From Pseudonocardiales bacterium (GTDB lineage Bacteria; Actinomycetota; Actinomycetes; Mycobacteriales; Pseudonocardiaceae), in NCBI GenBank assembly GCA_019244165.1, contig JAFATA010000006.1, positions 1 to 64,000 of the forward strand: a DNA stretch of 64,000 bases, written 5' to 3'. Within the stretch, counting starts at the first letter, position 1, and every line of letters starts with the position of its first letter. The notes below the pieces were generated by a model. It saw nothing but the letters and a program-made list of their open reading frames with translations. It did no database searches and had not been told where the DNA came from. Shown piece after piece: positions 36,544 through 47,449 of this stretch. Both the position numbers and the translations under genes were made by a program.

Positions 36544-39500
36544 ATGACGTTGTCTGGTAGTGATGGTGTTGTTCTGCCATTGTCGGCCGCCCAGCGTGAG
36601 ATTTGGTTTGCTGAACAACGGTTGCCCACGGCGAATCGGGTCTACCAGGTTGGTGAGTATATCGAGATAGCTGGGCCTGTTGATCCGGTGCTGTTCGAGG
36701 CAGCCCTGCGGCAGGTGGTGGGGGAGGCGGAGGCGCTGCGGGTCCGGTTCACCGGGGGTGACGAGGAGCCACGGCAGGTTGTCCAGCCGTTGTCGGAATG
36801 GCTTATGCCGTTGGTCGATGTCAGCGACGAACCTGACCCTCTTGCGGCTGCGCAGGAATGGATGGCTCTCGACATGGCCCGGCCGATGGATCTGGCTGTC
36901 GGGCCGCTGTTCAGTTACGCATTGCTCAAGCTGAGGTCTGACTGGTTTGTGTGGTATCAGGGTTACCACCATATCGTGATGGACGGGTTTGGTTCGTCCC
37001 TGATCACGCGACGGGTAGCTGACATTTATACGGCGCTCACCCAGGGGCGGACATATGACCAGAATGCGCTTGGCTCATTGCGCCAGCTGCTGGACAGCGA
37101 TTCGGCCTATCGTGCGTCGGAACAGTTTACCCAGGATCAGGCGTATTGGATCAAGCGCTTTGCTGACCGCCCAGAGCCGACCAGACTCGTGGGTCAGTCA
37201 TCGACAACTCCGGAGAGCGTTGTTCATCAGGCGACCTCTTTGTCACCGTCTGAGCTGGACAAGTTACGGGCAGCCGCGCGCCGGGCCCGGGTGCCCTGGT
37301 CACTAATGGTGACCGCAGCGACGGCGGCGTATATGTACCGCTTGACGGGCGCGCAGGATGTGGTCGTCAGTTTAGCGGTCACAGCCCGTGAGGGTTCTCT
37401 TCTGAAACGTGTCCCGGGCACGGTGTCCAATGTGTTGCCACTGCGGTTGTTGGCACGTCCCGACATGAGCCTCGCCGAACTCATCGGTCAGGTAGCGCGG
37501 GAAGTCCGTGAGGTGTTGGCGCATCAACGTTACCGAGGCGAGGATCTCCACCGGGATCTTGATCTACCCGGTAAGATCGGGACATTTCTCACACCAATGA
37601 TCAACATCATACCTTTCAACTATGACCTGCGATTCGCCGGTCATCCCAGCGCGACATACACTGTTTCGGCCGGTTGGATCGGTGATCTGTCGATTTCCGC
37701 GTGGGACAAAGGGGACGGTTCAGGGTTACGGATTGACTGGCAGGCGCATCCGGAAGTCTGCAGCCAGGATGACCTTGCGATCCATCAGCAACGTTTCCTG
37801 AGTCTGTTAGAAGCCATTGTCGTCGCTGATCCGGATCAGTCTATTGGTCGGATCGATGTGCTCACTACCGAGGAGCGTCACCGGGTATTGCAGACCTGGA
37901 ATGACACCACCCACCCCGTGCCACCCAGCAGCCTACCCGCACTGTTCAGGGCTCAGGTACAGGCCACACCGGATGCGATCGCGGTGATCTGCGGCGACAC
38001 CCAGTTGCCCTACGCCCAGCTCAACGCTGCGGCGAACCGGCTTGCGCATGCGCTGATCGCCCGGGGCGTGGGTCCAGAGTGCGCGGTGGCGGTGCTGCTG
38101 GAACGCTCGGTTGATCTGGTGGTGTCGATCCTGGCGGTGGTGAAGGCTGGGGGAACCTACGTACCGTTGGATGCCCGGTATCCGCTGGCATGGATACGGA
38201 TGGTCCTCGCGGAGACCGGGGCGTCAATACTGGTGAGCAACCAGACGATCCCCGCCGGTGGGTTCCCGCCCAGCATTGAGGTACTCACCATTGCTGCTGA
38301 CTACTCCGCAGGCGAGCAGGATCCTGGTGATCCGAGGATTGCTTGTGATCCTGAGCAGCTGGCCTATATCATGTACACTTCGGGCTCGACGGGGACGCCG
38401 AAGGGCATCGCGGTCACCCATGGTGATGTCGTCAGTCTGGCATGGGATCCGTGTTGGCGCGGTGGTGCGCACGAGCGGGTGCTGTTCCATTCCCCGTCCG
38501 CGTTTGACGCCTCGACGTATGAGTTGTGGGTCCCGCTGCTGACTGGCAGGCAGATCGTCATCGCCCCACCCCGTGAATTGGACGTCCACACGTTGCAGGA
38601 GGTCATCGCCCGAAACAAGATCACGGGACTGTGGCTGACGGCGGCCCTGTTCGGCCTGATGGCCGAGCAATGCCCGGACTGCTTCACCGGTGTGCACGAA
38701 ATATGGACCGGAGGCGAGGTGGTCTCGGCCACCGCGGTACACCAGGTCATAAAACACTGCCCGTATACTACCGTGGTCAACGGTTACGGCCCGACCGAAA
38801 CCACCACCTTCGCCACCTATCATCCGATGCGACCACCCCACCGAGTGGATCACACCGTGCCGATCGGCCGGCCGATGGCCAACACCCGGGTTTATGTGCT
38901 GGATGCCGGCCTGCAGCCGGTGCCCCCGGGTGTGGTGGGTGAGTTGTATATCGCCGGTGCGGGACTGGCCCGAGGGTATCTAAACCGGCCGGGGCTGACC
39001 GCGGAGTGGTTCGTGGCATGCCCCTTCGGCCCACCAGGTGAGCGAATGTACCGGAGTGGGGATCTGGTCCGCTGGAATCCCAACGGGGAATTGATGTTCG
39101 TAGGCCGAGCCGACGACCAAATCAAAATCCGCGGATACCGCATCGAATCCGGCGAAATCGAAACCATACTCACCACCCACCCCCACATCACCCAAGCCGC
39201 AGTCATCGCCCGCGAAGACCAACCCGGCGACAAACGACTCGTCGCCTACGTGGTGGCTGCCGATGATGGTTGCCGCGGGAAGGCGCTGCGCGAGTATCTG
39301 CGGGAACGATTGCCGGACTACATGCTCCCCACGGTGGTGGTAGTGGACGGTTTGCCGTTAACACCGAACGGCAAGCTGGACCGAGCGGCGTTACCGGCCC
39401 CGCAGTTCAGTTCGACGGGTCATGGTCGGGCGCCCAAGACCCCGCACGAACAATTGCTGTGCGAATTGTTCGCCGAGGTGCTGAGCCTACCCCGGGTAAG

Positions 39501-42500
39501 CGTTGATGATGATTTCTTCGACCTGGGTGGACATTCACTGCTAGCCACCCGCCTGATTGCCCGGGCACGGGCTATGTTGGGTGTGGAACTACAGCTGCGT
39601 GCCCTGTTCGAAGCGCCGACGCCAGCCGGGCTGGCCGCACGGTTAGACAGCGCAGGACCGGCACGGTTAGCGCTGCGGGCAGCTCAGCGCCCGGATGTGG
39701 TGCCCTTATCGTTCGCCCAGCGCCGATTGTGGTTTCTGCACCAGCTGGAGGGCACCAGCCCCACCTACAACATCCCCCTCGCATTGCACCTATCCGGAGC
39801 ACTGGATCGGGATGCATTGCAAGCCGCGCTGGGAGACGTCGTGGCCCGGCATGAAAGCCTGCGCACGGTCTTTCCCGAGACCCAGGGAATACCCCACCAA
39901 CAGATCCTGGACACCTCCACGGCGCGCCTGCCGCTGAGGATCACCCAGACCAGCCACACCGAGTTACCCGACGCTTTGGCCACCGCCGCACGCTACAGAT
40001 TTAATCTTTCTGTTGAGATACCAGTACGGGCGCAGTTATTCGTCCTGGCACCGGATGAGCACGTGCTATTAGTGCTGGTACACCACATTGCCAGTGATGG
40101 CTGGTCACTACGGCCGCTGTCCACTGACCTGGCCACCGCATACACAGCACGACACCAGGGTAAAGCACCGCAATGGGCGCCATTACCGGCACAGTACGCT
40201 GACTACACGCTGTGGCAACACCGCCTGCTGGGTGACCAGGCCGACCCGGGCAGCCTGCTCGCCATCCAGCTGGAGTATTGGACCACCACGCTGGCCGGAG
40301 CGCCCGAGCATCTGGAATTGCCCACCGACCGACCCCACCCACCGATGGCCTCCTACCGCGGCGGCCAACTGCCCATCCATCTGGACGCAGAACTACACCA
40401 AAAACTGATGGACCTGGCCCACCGCAACCACGCCACCCTATTCATGGTCCTGCACACCGGACTCGCTGCACTACTCAGCAAGCTAGGCGCCGGCGAGGAC
40501 ATCACCCTCGGCTCCCCGATCGCCGGACGCACCGATCAAGCATTAGACAACTTGGTGGGGTTTTTCGTCAACACCCTGGTGCTCCGCACCGACACCTCCG
40601 CAAATCCCACCTTCACCCAACTGCTAGCCCGAACCCGGGAAACCGTACTAACCGCCTACACCCACCAAGACATCCCCTTCGAATACCTCGTCGAAACTCT
40701 CAATCCGACCCGCTCACTAGCCCACCACCCCCTCTTCCAAGTACTCTTAGCAATACAAAACACCCCCGAAGCGGAACTCACCCTACCCGAGCTGAACACC
40801 CACATCCTGCCAACATCAACCGGCACAGCCAAATTCGACCTCAGCATCAGCCTCTCCGAACACCGCCACCCCGACGGCACTCCCGCCGGCATCGAAGGGA
40901 CCATCGAATACGCCAGTGACCTATTCGACGCCACCACAGTCAACACGCTCCTCGCGCGCTGGACACAACTCCTCCAAACAGCAGTCACTAATCCGGATCA
41001 GCCTATTGGTCGGATCGATCTGCTCACCACCGCCGAGCGGACGCGGTTGCTGGTGGAGTACAACGACACCACCACCGAGATACCTTACGCCACACTGCCA
41101 GCGTTGTTCCAAACCCAAGTACATGCCACACCGGATGCGATCGCGGTGATCTGCGGCGACACCCAGTTGCCCTACGCCCAGCTCAACGCTGCGGCGAACC
41201 GGCTTGCGCATGCGCTGATCGCCCGGGGTTTGGGTCCAGAGCAGATCGTCGCCCTCACCCTGCCCCGCTCACCCGAGCTGATCATCGCGTTGCTCGCGGT
41301 GCTCAAGGCCGGGGCGGCCTACCTGCCCCTAGACCCCGATTACCCACCCGCACGCCTGGCATTCATGCTCACCGATGCCCGCCCCGCGCTCCTGCTCACC
41401 ATCACACAAACCCTCGGCTGCGTCCCCGACAACCTCACCCCCCCTCAACTGGTCATCGATGATCCCCACATCCTCGCCACACTGAACACCTACCCGGACA
41501 CCGATCCCACGGACACCGAGCGCAGTAGCCCCCTGCTCCCCGCCCATCCTGCGTATGTGATCTACACTTCTGGCTCCGCCGGCACTCCCAAAGGCGTGGT
41601 GGTGACGCATGCCGGCATTCCCAGCCTGGTTGCGGCACAGGTCGAGCGGTTGGGAGTCGGTGCGCACAGCCGGGTGCTGCAGTTCGCCTCCCCCAGCTTC
41701 GACGCGTCGTTCTGGGAGCTGTGCATGGCCCTGCTGTCTGGCGCGACGCTGATCATGGCCCCACCAGTACAGCTGCTGCCGGGGCCCCCGCTGGCCGCGC
41801 TGGTGGGCGAGCAGCGGGTAACGCATGCGACGTTGCCACCCTCGGCGCTGGCGGTACTGCCAGCCGAAGACGGGCTGCCGCCGACGATGACGCTGGTCGT
41901 GGCGGGTGAGGCGTGCCCACCGGAGGCGGTCGCCGCCTGGTCACCAGACCGGAGGTTGATCAATGCCTACGGTCCGACCGAGACCACCGTGTGCGCCACC
42001 ATGAGCCGGCCTTTGTCCGACGCAGCGCAGATGCCACCGCCGATCGGCCGGCCGATCATCAACACGCGGGTGTATGTGCTGGATGCTGGGTTGTGTCCGG
42101 TTCCGGTGGGGGTGACCGGGGAGTTGTATGTCGCGGGGATAGGTCTGGCGCGGGAGTATTTGCACCAGCCGGGGTTGACGGCCGGGCGGTTTGTGGCGAA
42201 TCCGTTTGGTGCTCCGGGCGAACGGATGTATCGGACAGGGGACCTGGTCCGGTGGCGCCCGGATGGGGATATGGAGTTTGTGGGTCGGGTTGATGATCAG
42301 GTGAAGATCCGGGGGTTCCGGATCGAGCCGGGTGAGATCGAAGCCGTGCTGGCGCAGCGGGACGACATCGCCCGCAGCGCAGTCGTGGCCTGCGAGGACG
42401 GGCTCGGCAGCAAGCGCCTGGTGGGCTATCTCGTAGCCGCCGAGGCCCCCAAGGGGATCGACAACGAGGGAATCGACACTGCTGAACTGCGCCGCGCACT

Positions 42501-42954
42501 GGCCCGGAGGCTGCCGGAGCACCTGGTGCCCAGTGCCTTGGTCGTCGTACCGCAGCTGCCGCTCACCCCCAATGGGAAGGTCGACCGCCGGCAGCTGGCG
42601 CTGCGCCCGGTGGCGCGTGCGGCGAGCACGGCATGGATCGCCCCGCGCGGCGAACTGGAGCAGACGATCGCCGAACTCTGGTCCCAAGTCCTCAACGTGG
42701 ACAAGGTCGGCGCCGAGGACAACTTTTTCGACCTCGGCGGCCACTCACTGCTCCTGATCACCCTTCAACACCGGCTCGCCACCCTGATGCAGCGTCCGAT
42801 CCCGATCGTCGAGCTCTTCACCCACACCACGGTCGCCGCACAGGCCCGCCACCTGGGCACTACCGCCACCACCTTCCCCAAACTCGCCGCCGCCCGAGAA
42901 CGCGCCCAGCAACGACAGCTGTCCCGACGCCGACGTCCGGCCGCCCGCACCTGA
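36544..42954 (+). CDS. Dimodular NRPS: C-A-T-C-A-T
   Basis: 2136 residues. C1 (about 10-440, H142-H143...D147-G148) resembles EntF/DhbF-type starter C domains that accept carrier-bound aryl acids ([19 protein letters not shown]). A1 (about 465-940) has [11 protein letters not shown] at 611; specificity positions read DAYWWGGTFK, the Val-type pattern. T1 serine is S998. C2 has HHIASDG at 1180-1186. A2 has [11 protein letters not shown] at 1674 and reads DAWTVAAVCK, one family with the GrsA Phe code. T2 serine is S2068. There is no E, MT or TE. GGGGAG abuts the ATG, so TTG 36550 may be the true start. The first two thirds has lower GC and many TTA codons, unlike the following genes. Confidence 0.95.
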   Translation: MTLSGSDGVVLPLSAAQREIWFAEQRLPTANRVYQVGEYIEIAGPVDPVLFEAALRQVVGEAEALRVRFTGGDEEPRQVVQPLSEWLMPLVDVSDEPDPLAAAQEWMALDMARPMDLAVGPLFSYALLKLRSDWFVWYQGYHHIVMDGFGSSLITRRVADIYTALTQGRTYDQNALGSLRQLLDSDSAYRASEQFTQDQAYWIKRFADRPEPTRLVGQSSTTPESVVHQATSLSPSELDKLRAAARRARVPWSLMVTAATAAYMYRLTGAQDVVVSLAVTAREGSLLKRVPGTVSNVLPLRLLARPDMSLAELIGQVAREVREVLAHQRYRGEDLHRDLDLPGKIGTFLTPMINIIPFNYDLRFAGHPSATYTVSAGWIGDLSISAWDKGDGSGLRIDWQAHPEVCSQDDLAIHQQRFLSLLEAIVVADPDQSIGRIDVLTTEERHRVLQTWNDTTHPVPPSSLPALFRAQVQATPDAIAVICGDTQLPYAQLNAAANRLAHALIARGVGPECAVAVLLERSVDLVVSILAVVKAGGTYVPLDARYPLAWIRMVLAETGASILVSNQTIPAGGFPPSIEVLTIAADYSAGEQDPGDPRIACDPEQLAYIMYTSGSTGTPKGIAVTHGDVVSLAWDPCWRGGAHERVLFHSPSAFDASTYELWVPLLTGRQIVIAPPRELDVHTLQEVIARNKITGLWLTAALFGLMAEQCPDCFTGVHEIWTGGEVVSATAVHQVIKHCPYTTVVNGYGPTETTTFATYHPMRPPHRVDHTVPIGRPMANTRVYVLDAGLQPVPPGVVGELYIAGAGLARGYLNRPGLTAEWFVACPFGPPGERMYRSGDLVRWNPNGELMFVGRADDQIKIRGYRIESGEIETILTTHPHITQAAVIAREDQPGDKRLVAYVVAADDGCRGKALREYLRERLPDYMLPTVVVVDGLPLTPNGKLDRAALPAPQFSSTGHGRAPKTPHEQLLCELFAEVLSLPRVSVDDDFFDLGGHSLLATRLIARARAMLGVELQLRALFEAPTPAGLAARLDSAGPARLALRAAQRPDVVPLSFAQRRLWFLHQLEGTSPTYNIPLALHLSGALDRDALQAALGDVVARHESLRTVFPETQGIPHQQILDTSTARLPLRITQTSHTELPDALATAARYRFNLSVEIPVRAQLFVLAPDEHVLLVLVHHIASDGWSLRPLSTDLATAYTARHQGKAPQWAPLPAQYADYTLWQHRLLGDQADPGSLLAIQLEYWTTTLAGAPEHLELPTDRPHPPMASYRGGQLPIHLDAELHQKLMDLAHRNHATLFMVLHTGLAALLSKLGAGEDITLGSPIAGRTDQALDNLVGFFVNTLVLRTDTSANPTFTQLLARTRETVLTAYTHQDIPFEYLVETLNPTRSLAHHPLFQVLLAIQNTPEAELTLPELNTHILPTSTGTAKFDLSISLSEHRHPDGTPAGIEGTIEYASDLFDATTVNTLLARWTQLLQTAVTNPDQPIGRIDLLTTAERTRLLVEYNDTTTEIPYATLPALFQTQVHATPDAIAVICGDTQLPYAQLNAAANRLAHALIARGLGPEQIVALTLPRSPELIIALLAVLKAGAAYLPLDPDYPPARLAFMLTDARPALLLTITQTLGCVPDNLTPPQLVIDDPHILATLNTYPDTDPTDTERSSPLLPAHPAYVIYTSGSAGTPKGVVVTHAGIPSLVAAQVERLGVGAHSRVLQFASPSFDASFWELCMALLSGATLIMAPPVQLLPGPPLAALVGEQRVTHATLPPSALAVLPAEDGLPPTMTLVVAGEACPPEAVAAWSPDRRLINAYGPTETTVCATMSRPLSDAAQMPPPIGRPIINTRVYVLDAGLCPVPVGVTGELYVAGIGLAREYLHQPGLTAGRFVANPFGAPGERMYRTGDLVRWRPDGDMEFVGRVDDQVKIRGFRIEPGEIEAVLAQRDDIARSAVVACEDGLGSKRLVGYLVAAEAPKGIDNEGIDTAELRRALARRLPEHLVPSALVVVPQLPLTPNGKVDRRQLALRPVARAASTAWIAPRGELEQTIAELWSQVLNVDKVGAEDNFFDLGGHSLLLITLQHRLATLMQRPIPIVELFTHTTVAAQARHLGTTATTFPKLAAARERAQQRQLSRRRRPAART
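37963..38066 (+). repeat. 104-bp exact repeat in A1 (copy 1)
   Basis: This stretch of the first adenylation domain is identical to 41125-41228 in the second. Both encode [20 protein letters not shown] and the next residues. The flanks diverge immediately, which suggests recent gene conversion or module recombination rather than ordinary domain homology. Confidence 0.85.
41125..41228 (+). repeat. 104-bp exact repeat in A2 (copy 2)
   Basis: Second copy of the 104-bp identical segment at 37963-38066, placed at the equivalent position of the second adenylation domain. The surrounding C-A linkers are also close (a 'CCGGATCAG.CTATTGGTCGG' stretch near 37830 and 40990). Confidence 0.85.
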
Positions 42955-42969
42955 AAGGAGATGCCCCGC

Positions 42970-45900
42970 ATGACTGAAACACCCGCGGCAGCCGAGACGT
43001 CCGAGACGACCAATGTCTCGGCGGACGTAGACATCGCGGTGGTCGGGATGGCCGGGCGCTTCCCCCACGCCCCCGACCTGGACCGCTTCTGGACCAACCT
43101 GGTTGAGGGCCACGAGTCGATACGGCCCTTCAGTGTCACGGAGTACCTGGCCGCAGGCGGCGATCCGGCCGGTCTGGACGACCCGTACTTGGTTCGCAAG
43201 GCCTCCGTAGTCGAGGGCATCGACCTCTTCGATGCCGACTTCTTCGGCTATCGGCCCGCCGAGGCTGAGTTGCTGGACCCCCAGCATCGGCTGTTCCTCG
43301 AATGCTGCTATCACGCGCTGGAGCACGCCGGTCACCACCCCGACCGCTTTGGCGGCCTCACCGGCCTGTACGCCGGCGCCAGCCTGAGCACCTACTTCAT
43401 GGTCCACGTCTTTCCGCGGCTGGCGGGCAGGGTGCCGTCGATGGACTGGTTCTCGGCCGGGCTGAGCAACGACCCCGGGGTGTTCGTCACCCGGGTGGCC
43501 TACGAGCTGAACCTGACCGGCCCGGCCGTGTCGGTGCAGACCACGTGCTCCACCTCACTGGTCGCGGTCCACCTGGCCTGCCAGGACCTGCTCAACTACC
43601 ACTGCGACGCGGCCCTGGCGGGCGGCGCCTCGCTCAACCTGTTGACCCAGCAGGGCTACCGCTACATCCAGGACGGCCCGCTGTCCCCCGACGGCCACTG
43701 CCGGACCTTCGACGCCTCGGCGGCCGGGATGGTCCCGGGCAACGGGGTGGGTGCGGTGGTCCTCAAGCGCCTGGCGGACGCGCTGGCCGACGGGGACCAC
43801 ATCTGGGCGGTCATCAAGGGCTCTGCGGTCAACAACGACGGCAACCGGAAGGTGGGTTTTACGGCGCCGAGCACCCAAGGCCAGGTGGAGGTGATTCTCG
43901 CCGCTCAGGCCGCCGCCGGGGTGGGCGCCGAGTCGATCGGCTACGTCGAGGCGCACGGTACCGCCACCCCGCTTGGCGACCCGATCGAGGTCGCCGCGCT
44001 GACCAAGGCGTTCCGCGAAAGCACCGAGCGCCGTGGGTACTGCGCACTCGGCTCGGTGAAGACCAACATCGGCCACCTCGACGCCGCAGCGGGCATCGCC
44101 GGACTGATCAAGACGGTACTCGTGCTCTGGCACCGCAGGATCCCTCCCAGCCTGCACTTCCAGACCCCCAACCCGGAGATCGACTTCGCGGGCAGCCCCT
44201 TCTACATCAACACCGACACGGCCGACTGGGCACCCGGTGAGGGACCTCGGCGCGCGGCCGTCAGCGCGCTGGGCATCGGGGGGACCAACGCCCACATCAT
44301 CCTGGAAGAGGCCCCTGCGGCTCACCGGCCCGGTTCCTCGTCCGGGCAGCCGACCGTCCTGCCCCTCTCAGCCAAGAACCCAGCAGCTCTCCAGGAGATG
44401 TCCGTCCGTCTCGCCGAGCATCTTGCCGCCCACCCGGAGCTCGAACTCGCCGATGTGGCGCACACCTTGTGCCACGGCCGCAAGGAGCACCCGCACCGCC
44501 GGGCCGTCGTCTGCCGCACCACCGCCGAGGGCGTCGCGCTGCTCGCCCACCCCGGGCCCAGCGCCGACGGCTCATCCCGACCCCAGGTGACGTACCTGTT
44601 CCCTGGCGGCGGCGCCCACCACGCCCGGATGGGCAAAGACCTGTACGCCGCGCAGCCGGTCTTCCGCGAGCAGATGGACCGCGCGGCCCGGATCCTGCTG
44701 CCCGTGTTGGGCCAGGACATCCGGACCGTCCTGTACGAGGACGCCGCACCGCGTCAAGCCTGCTCGTTTCCCGCCCTGGTGGCGACCGAGTACGCGATGG
44801 CCACGCTGTTGAGAGCGCACGGGGCCCAGCCTGACGCCCTCATCGGCCACTCGGTCGGCGAGTACACCGCCGCATGCCTGGCCGGGGTGCTCAGCCTGGA
44901 GGAGGCACTGCCCCTGGTCGCCGAACGGGAACGGCTGCTGGAACGGGCCGGCGGCAGCGCGCTCAGCGTCTGCCTGTCCGAGGAGGCGCTGCGCTGTCGG
45001 CTGACCGGTCGGCTATCCCTCGCCGCCGTCAACGCCCCCCAGGTCTGCACAGTCTCCGGCCCCACGGACGAGATCGAGTGCCTGAAACGCGAGCTGGACG
45101 CCGACCGGATCGAGCACCACCGGGTGCGGCTACCCGGCGCCCCGCACAGCGAGCTCCTCGACGCAGTCCTGGACGACTACGCCCAGGCTCTGCGGCACGT
45201 CACGCTGCGCCCGCCGAGCATCCCGTTCCTCTCCGGCCTCACCGGCACCTGGATCACCGACGAGCAGGCGACCAGCCGCGAATACTGGCTGCGCCAGTAC
45301 CGGCAGACCGTGCGCTTCTCCGAGGGGGTCAAGACGCTGCACGGTGAGCTGTCCCAGCGTGGGCGGTCCATCCTCGTCGAGGTGGGGCCGGGCCACACGC
45401 TGGCCCAGTTCGCCCGGCTGCAAGTGGGCCAGGACACGCTGACCGTGCTGAGCATGCGACACCCCAAGGCCGTACACCAGGACGACACCCAGTTCCTGTT
45501 GAGCGCCGTGGGCGTGCTGTGGTCCCACGGAGCGCCGGTGCGGTGGGCAGGCGAGGACGACGGCTCACGCCAGCGAGTCCCCCTGCCCGGCTATCCCTTC
45601 CAGCGCCGCCGCTACTGGATCGACGCCCCCCCTGCGCCGCCCTCTGCGATCAACCCGGCCGTGCAGCGCACCGTGTACGTGCTACCCAACGGGTTACGCG
45701 ACGACAACTACGCCACCACCCGGGCTATCGCCGCCCGTTCTCGCGGACACCTGGTCATCACCGACCCGCTCGGTGCCACCATCCCGTCCGACAGCGAACC
45801 ATCCGACCTGGCCGAGCGGTTAAGGCAGATCGAACGCCGCCTTTCCGCCCGGGCTCCGCTGGAGCCGAAAGACGCCGAGCGCGCCTCGATGACCGACCGC

Positions 45901-47436
45901 TTGTGCGCGCTGCACGCCTGCGCCTACCTCCGAGGCCACGGCATCGGCTGCGTCCCGGGTGAGGAAGTACGACGGGCGGAGCTGCTCGCCCGCCTGGGTA
46001 TCGTGCCCTCCTACCACAAGTTCCTCAATGCCCTGCTCAGCATGCTCGCCAGCGACGGGATCGTCTCCCTGGACTGCGACACCGACATCGTCCGCTTCGT
46101 CGGGGACACCGGCACCGCCGAGGAGATCACCGAACTGGAGAAGACCCTCGTCGCGGACTACCCCGAGGCCGCCGAAGACCTCGACCTGCTCACCAGCTGT
46201 GTCGCGGAGTACGACGCGGTCTTCGGCGGCACCCGATCCGGCACCGAGGTGCTCCGGCCAGACCGCCGCAATCACCGGTCCCTGTCGTGGGCCGAGCGCC
46301 TGCTGAGCCACAGCGACCTGGCTGGGTATCGATCCCTCATCGTGGCGGAGGTGACCAGGCTCCTCGGCGAGGCCGACGGCCGCCCGCTGCGCATCCTCGA
46401 AGTCGGCGGCGGCCAGGGCCATCTCACCTGGCCGGTGGCCGAGGCACTGCGTGGCAACCGGAACGTGGAGTACCGCTTCACCGACCTGGGCCGGTCCTTC
46501 GTGGTGGCGGCCCAGCGCGAAGCTGCCAACCGGGGCCTGGACTTCATGACCTTTGGCGTGCTGGACGTGGACCGGGGCCTGGGCACCCAGAGCGGCCGGG
46601 ACGACCGCGACTTCGACATCGTCCTTGCGTTCAACGTCCTGCACGCGACCCCAGATCTGCGCCGCACCGTCCGCAACCTGCACGAGCTCCTCACTCCCGG
46701 AGGACTGCTCTACATCCTGGAAGCCACTTCCACACCAAGGATTGCCACGATGACCGTCGGCCTGTTGGAAGGCTGGTGGTACTTCGACGACGACCTCCGC
46801 GAGCACTCCCCACTGCTCCCGCCGCACCGCTGGCAGCAGCTCCTGGACTCCCTGGGCTTCCGACCGACCGTCGCCCTCCCCCCCCGCGACCACGAGGTCA
46901 CCGCCGACCACGGATTGATCGTCGGCGCGCGGCCGCCGGCAGCAGCCGACACCAGGGCGGCCCGTACTGAGGAACTGAAGTCCCTCGGCGCCACCGTCAC
47001 CGTCATCGTCGACAGCGAACTACCCGGCCACCTTGACCTCAGGGACACCCCGCAACTCATCCCAGCGCCCGCGACATCGGATGAGGCCTCCCCACCGTCC
47101 CCCGTCACCTTCAACCGCCGCCCCGATCTGACCACGGCCTACACCGCCCCCACGACGAAACTAGAACACTTGGTGGCGCGCCAGTGGGCCGAGGTCCTCG
47201 AGCTGGACCGGGTTGGTGTACACGACAACTTCTTCGACTTGGGGGGCGAGTCCCTGCTGGTGATCCAGATGGCCGGCCGGCTCCGTGATGAACTCTCGGT
47301 CGACCTCTCGGTGAAGAAACTCTTCGAAAACCTCACCGTGGCCGAGCTGGCCCGCGAAATCGAGTCCCTCCAACGCGCTCCGGCCGCAACCACGACAAAG
47401 ATCATCCCAAGCCGCCGTCGAGCCGCCCACCGTTGA
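42970..47436 (+). CDS. Modular PKS: KS-AT-MT-ACP
   Basis: 1488 residues. The KS has C193 in TTCSTSLVAVH with HGTATPLGDP and NIGHLDAAAG histidines. The AT has S628 in GHSVGEYTAAC; the PGAPHSELL motif where HAFH or YASH normally sits makes the extender call uncertain (malonyl favoured). A methyltransferase (about 1000-1330) with a helical lid has ILEVGGGQGHLTW at 1142. The ACP serine is S1428 in DLGGESLL. There is no KR, DH or ER, so the beta-carbonyl stays or is O-methylated. AAAGGAG nine bases before ATG 42970 decides the start over ATG 42961. Both this protein and the preceding NRPS end in short Arg-rich tails ([18 protein letters not shown]), possible docking elements. Confidence 0.94.
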   Translation: MTETPAAAETSETTNVSADVDIAVVGMAGRFPHAPDLDRFWTNLVEGHESIRPFSVTEYLAAGGDPAGLDDPYLVRKASVVEGIDLFDADFFGYRPAEAELLDPQHRLFLECCYHALEHAGHHPDRFGGLTGLYAGASLSTYFMVHVFPRLAGRVPSMDWFSAGLSNDPGVFVTRVAYELNLTGPAVSVQTTCSTSLVAVHLACQDLLNYHCDAALAGGASLNLLTQQGYRYIQDGPLSPDGHCRTFDASAAGMVPGNGVGAVVLKRLADALADGDHIWAVIKGSAVNNDGNRKVGFTAPSTQGQVEVILAAQAAAGVGAESIGYVEAHGTATPLGDPIEVAALTKAFRESTERRGYCALGSVKTNIGHLDAAAGIAGLIKTVLVLWHRRIPPSLHFQTPNPEIDFAGSPFYINTDTADWAPGEGPRRAAVSALGIGGTNAHIILEEAPAAHRPGSSSGQPTVLPLSAKNPAALQEMSVRLAEHLAAHPELELADVAHTLCHGRKEHPHRRAVVCRTTAEGVALLAHPGPSADGSSRPQVTYLFPGGGAHHARMGKDLYAAQPVFREQMDRAARILLPVLGQDIRTVLYEDAAPRQACSFPALVATEYAMATLLRAHGAQPDALIGHSVGEYTAACLAGVLSLEEALPLVAERERLLERAGGSALSVCLSEEALRCRLTGRLSLAAVNAPQVCTVSGPTDEIECLKRELDADRIEHHRVRLPGAPHSELLDAVLDDYAQALRHVTLRPPSIPFLSGLTGTWITDEQATSREYWLRQYRQTVRFSEGVKTLHGELSQRGRSILVEVGPGHTLAQFARLQVGQDTLTVLSMRHPKAVHQDDTQFLLSAVGVLWSHGAPVRWAGEDDGSRQRVPLPGYPFQRRRYWIDAPPAPPSAINPAVQRTVYVLPNGLRDDNYATTRAIAARSRGHLVITDPLGATIPSDSEPSDLAERLRQIERRLSARAPLEPKDAERASMTDRLCALHACAYLRGHGIGCVPGEEVRRAELLARLGIVPSYHKFLNALLSMLASDGIVSLDCDTDIVRFVGDTGTAEEITELEKTLVADYPEAAEDLDLLTSCVAEYDAVFGGTRSGTEVLRPDRRNHRSLSWAERLLSHSDLAGYRSLIVAEVTRLLGEADGRPLRILEVGGGQGHLTWPVAEALRGNRNVEYRFTDLGRSFVVAAQREAANRGLDFMTFGVLDVDRGLGTQSGRDDRDFDIVLAFNVLHATPDLRRTVRNLHELLTPGGLLYILEATSTPRIATMTVGLLEGWWYFDDDLREHSPLLPPHRWQQLLDSLGFRPTVALPPRDHEVTADHGLIVGARPPAAADTRAARTEELKSLGATVTVIVDSELPGHLDLRDTPQLIPAPATSDEASPPSPVTFNRRPDLTTAYTAPTTKLEHLVARQWAEVLELDRVGVHDNFFDLGGESLLVIQMAGRLRDELSVDLSVKKLFENLTVAELAREIESLQRAPAATTTKIIPSRRRAAHR

Positions 47437-47449
47437 ACGGAGCACCACG

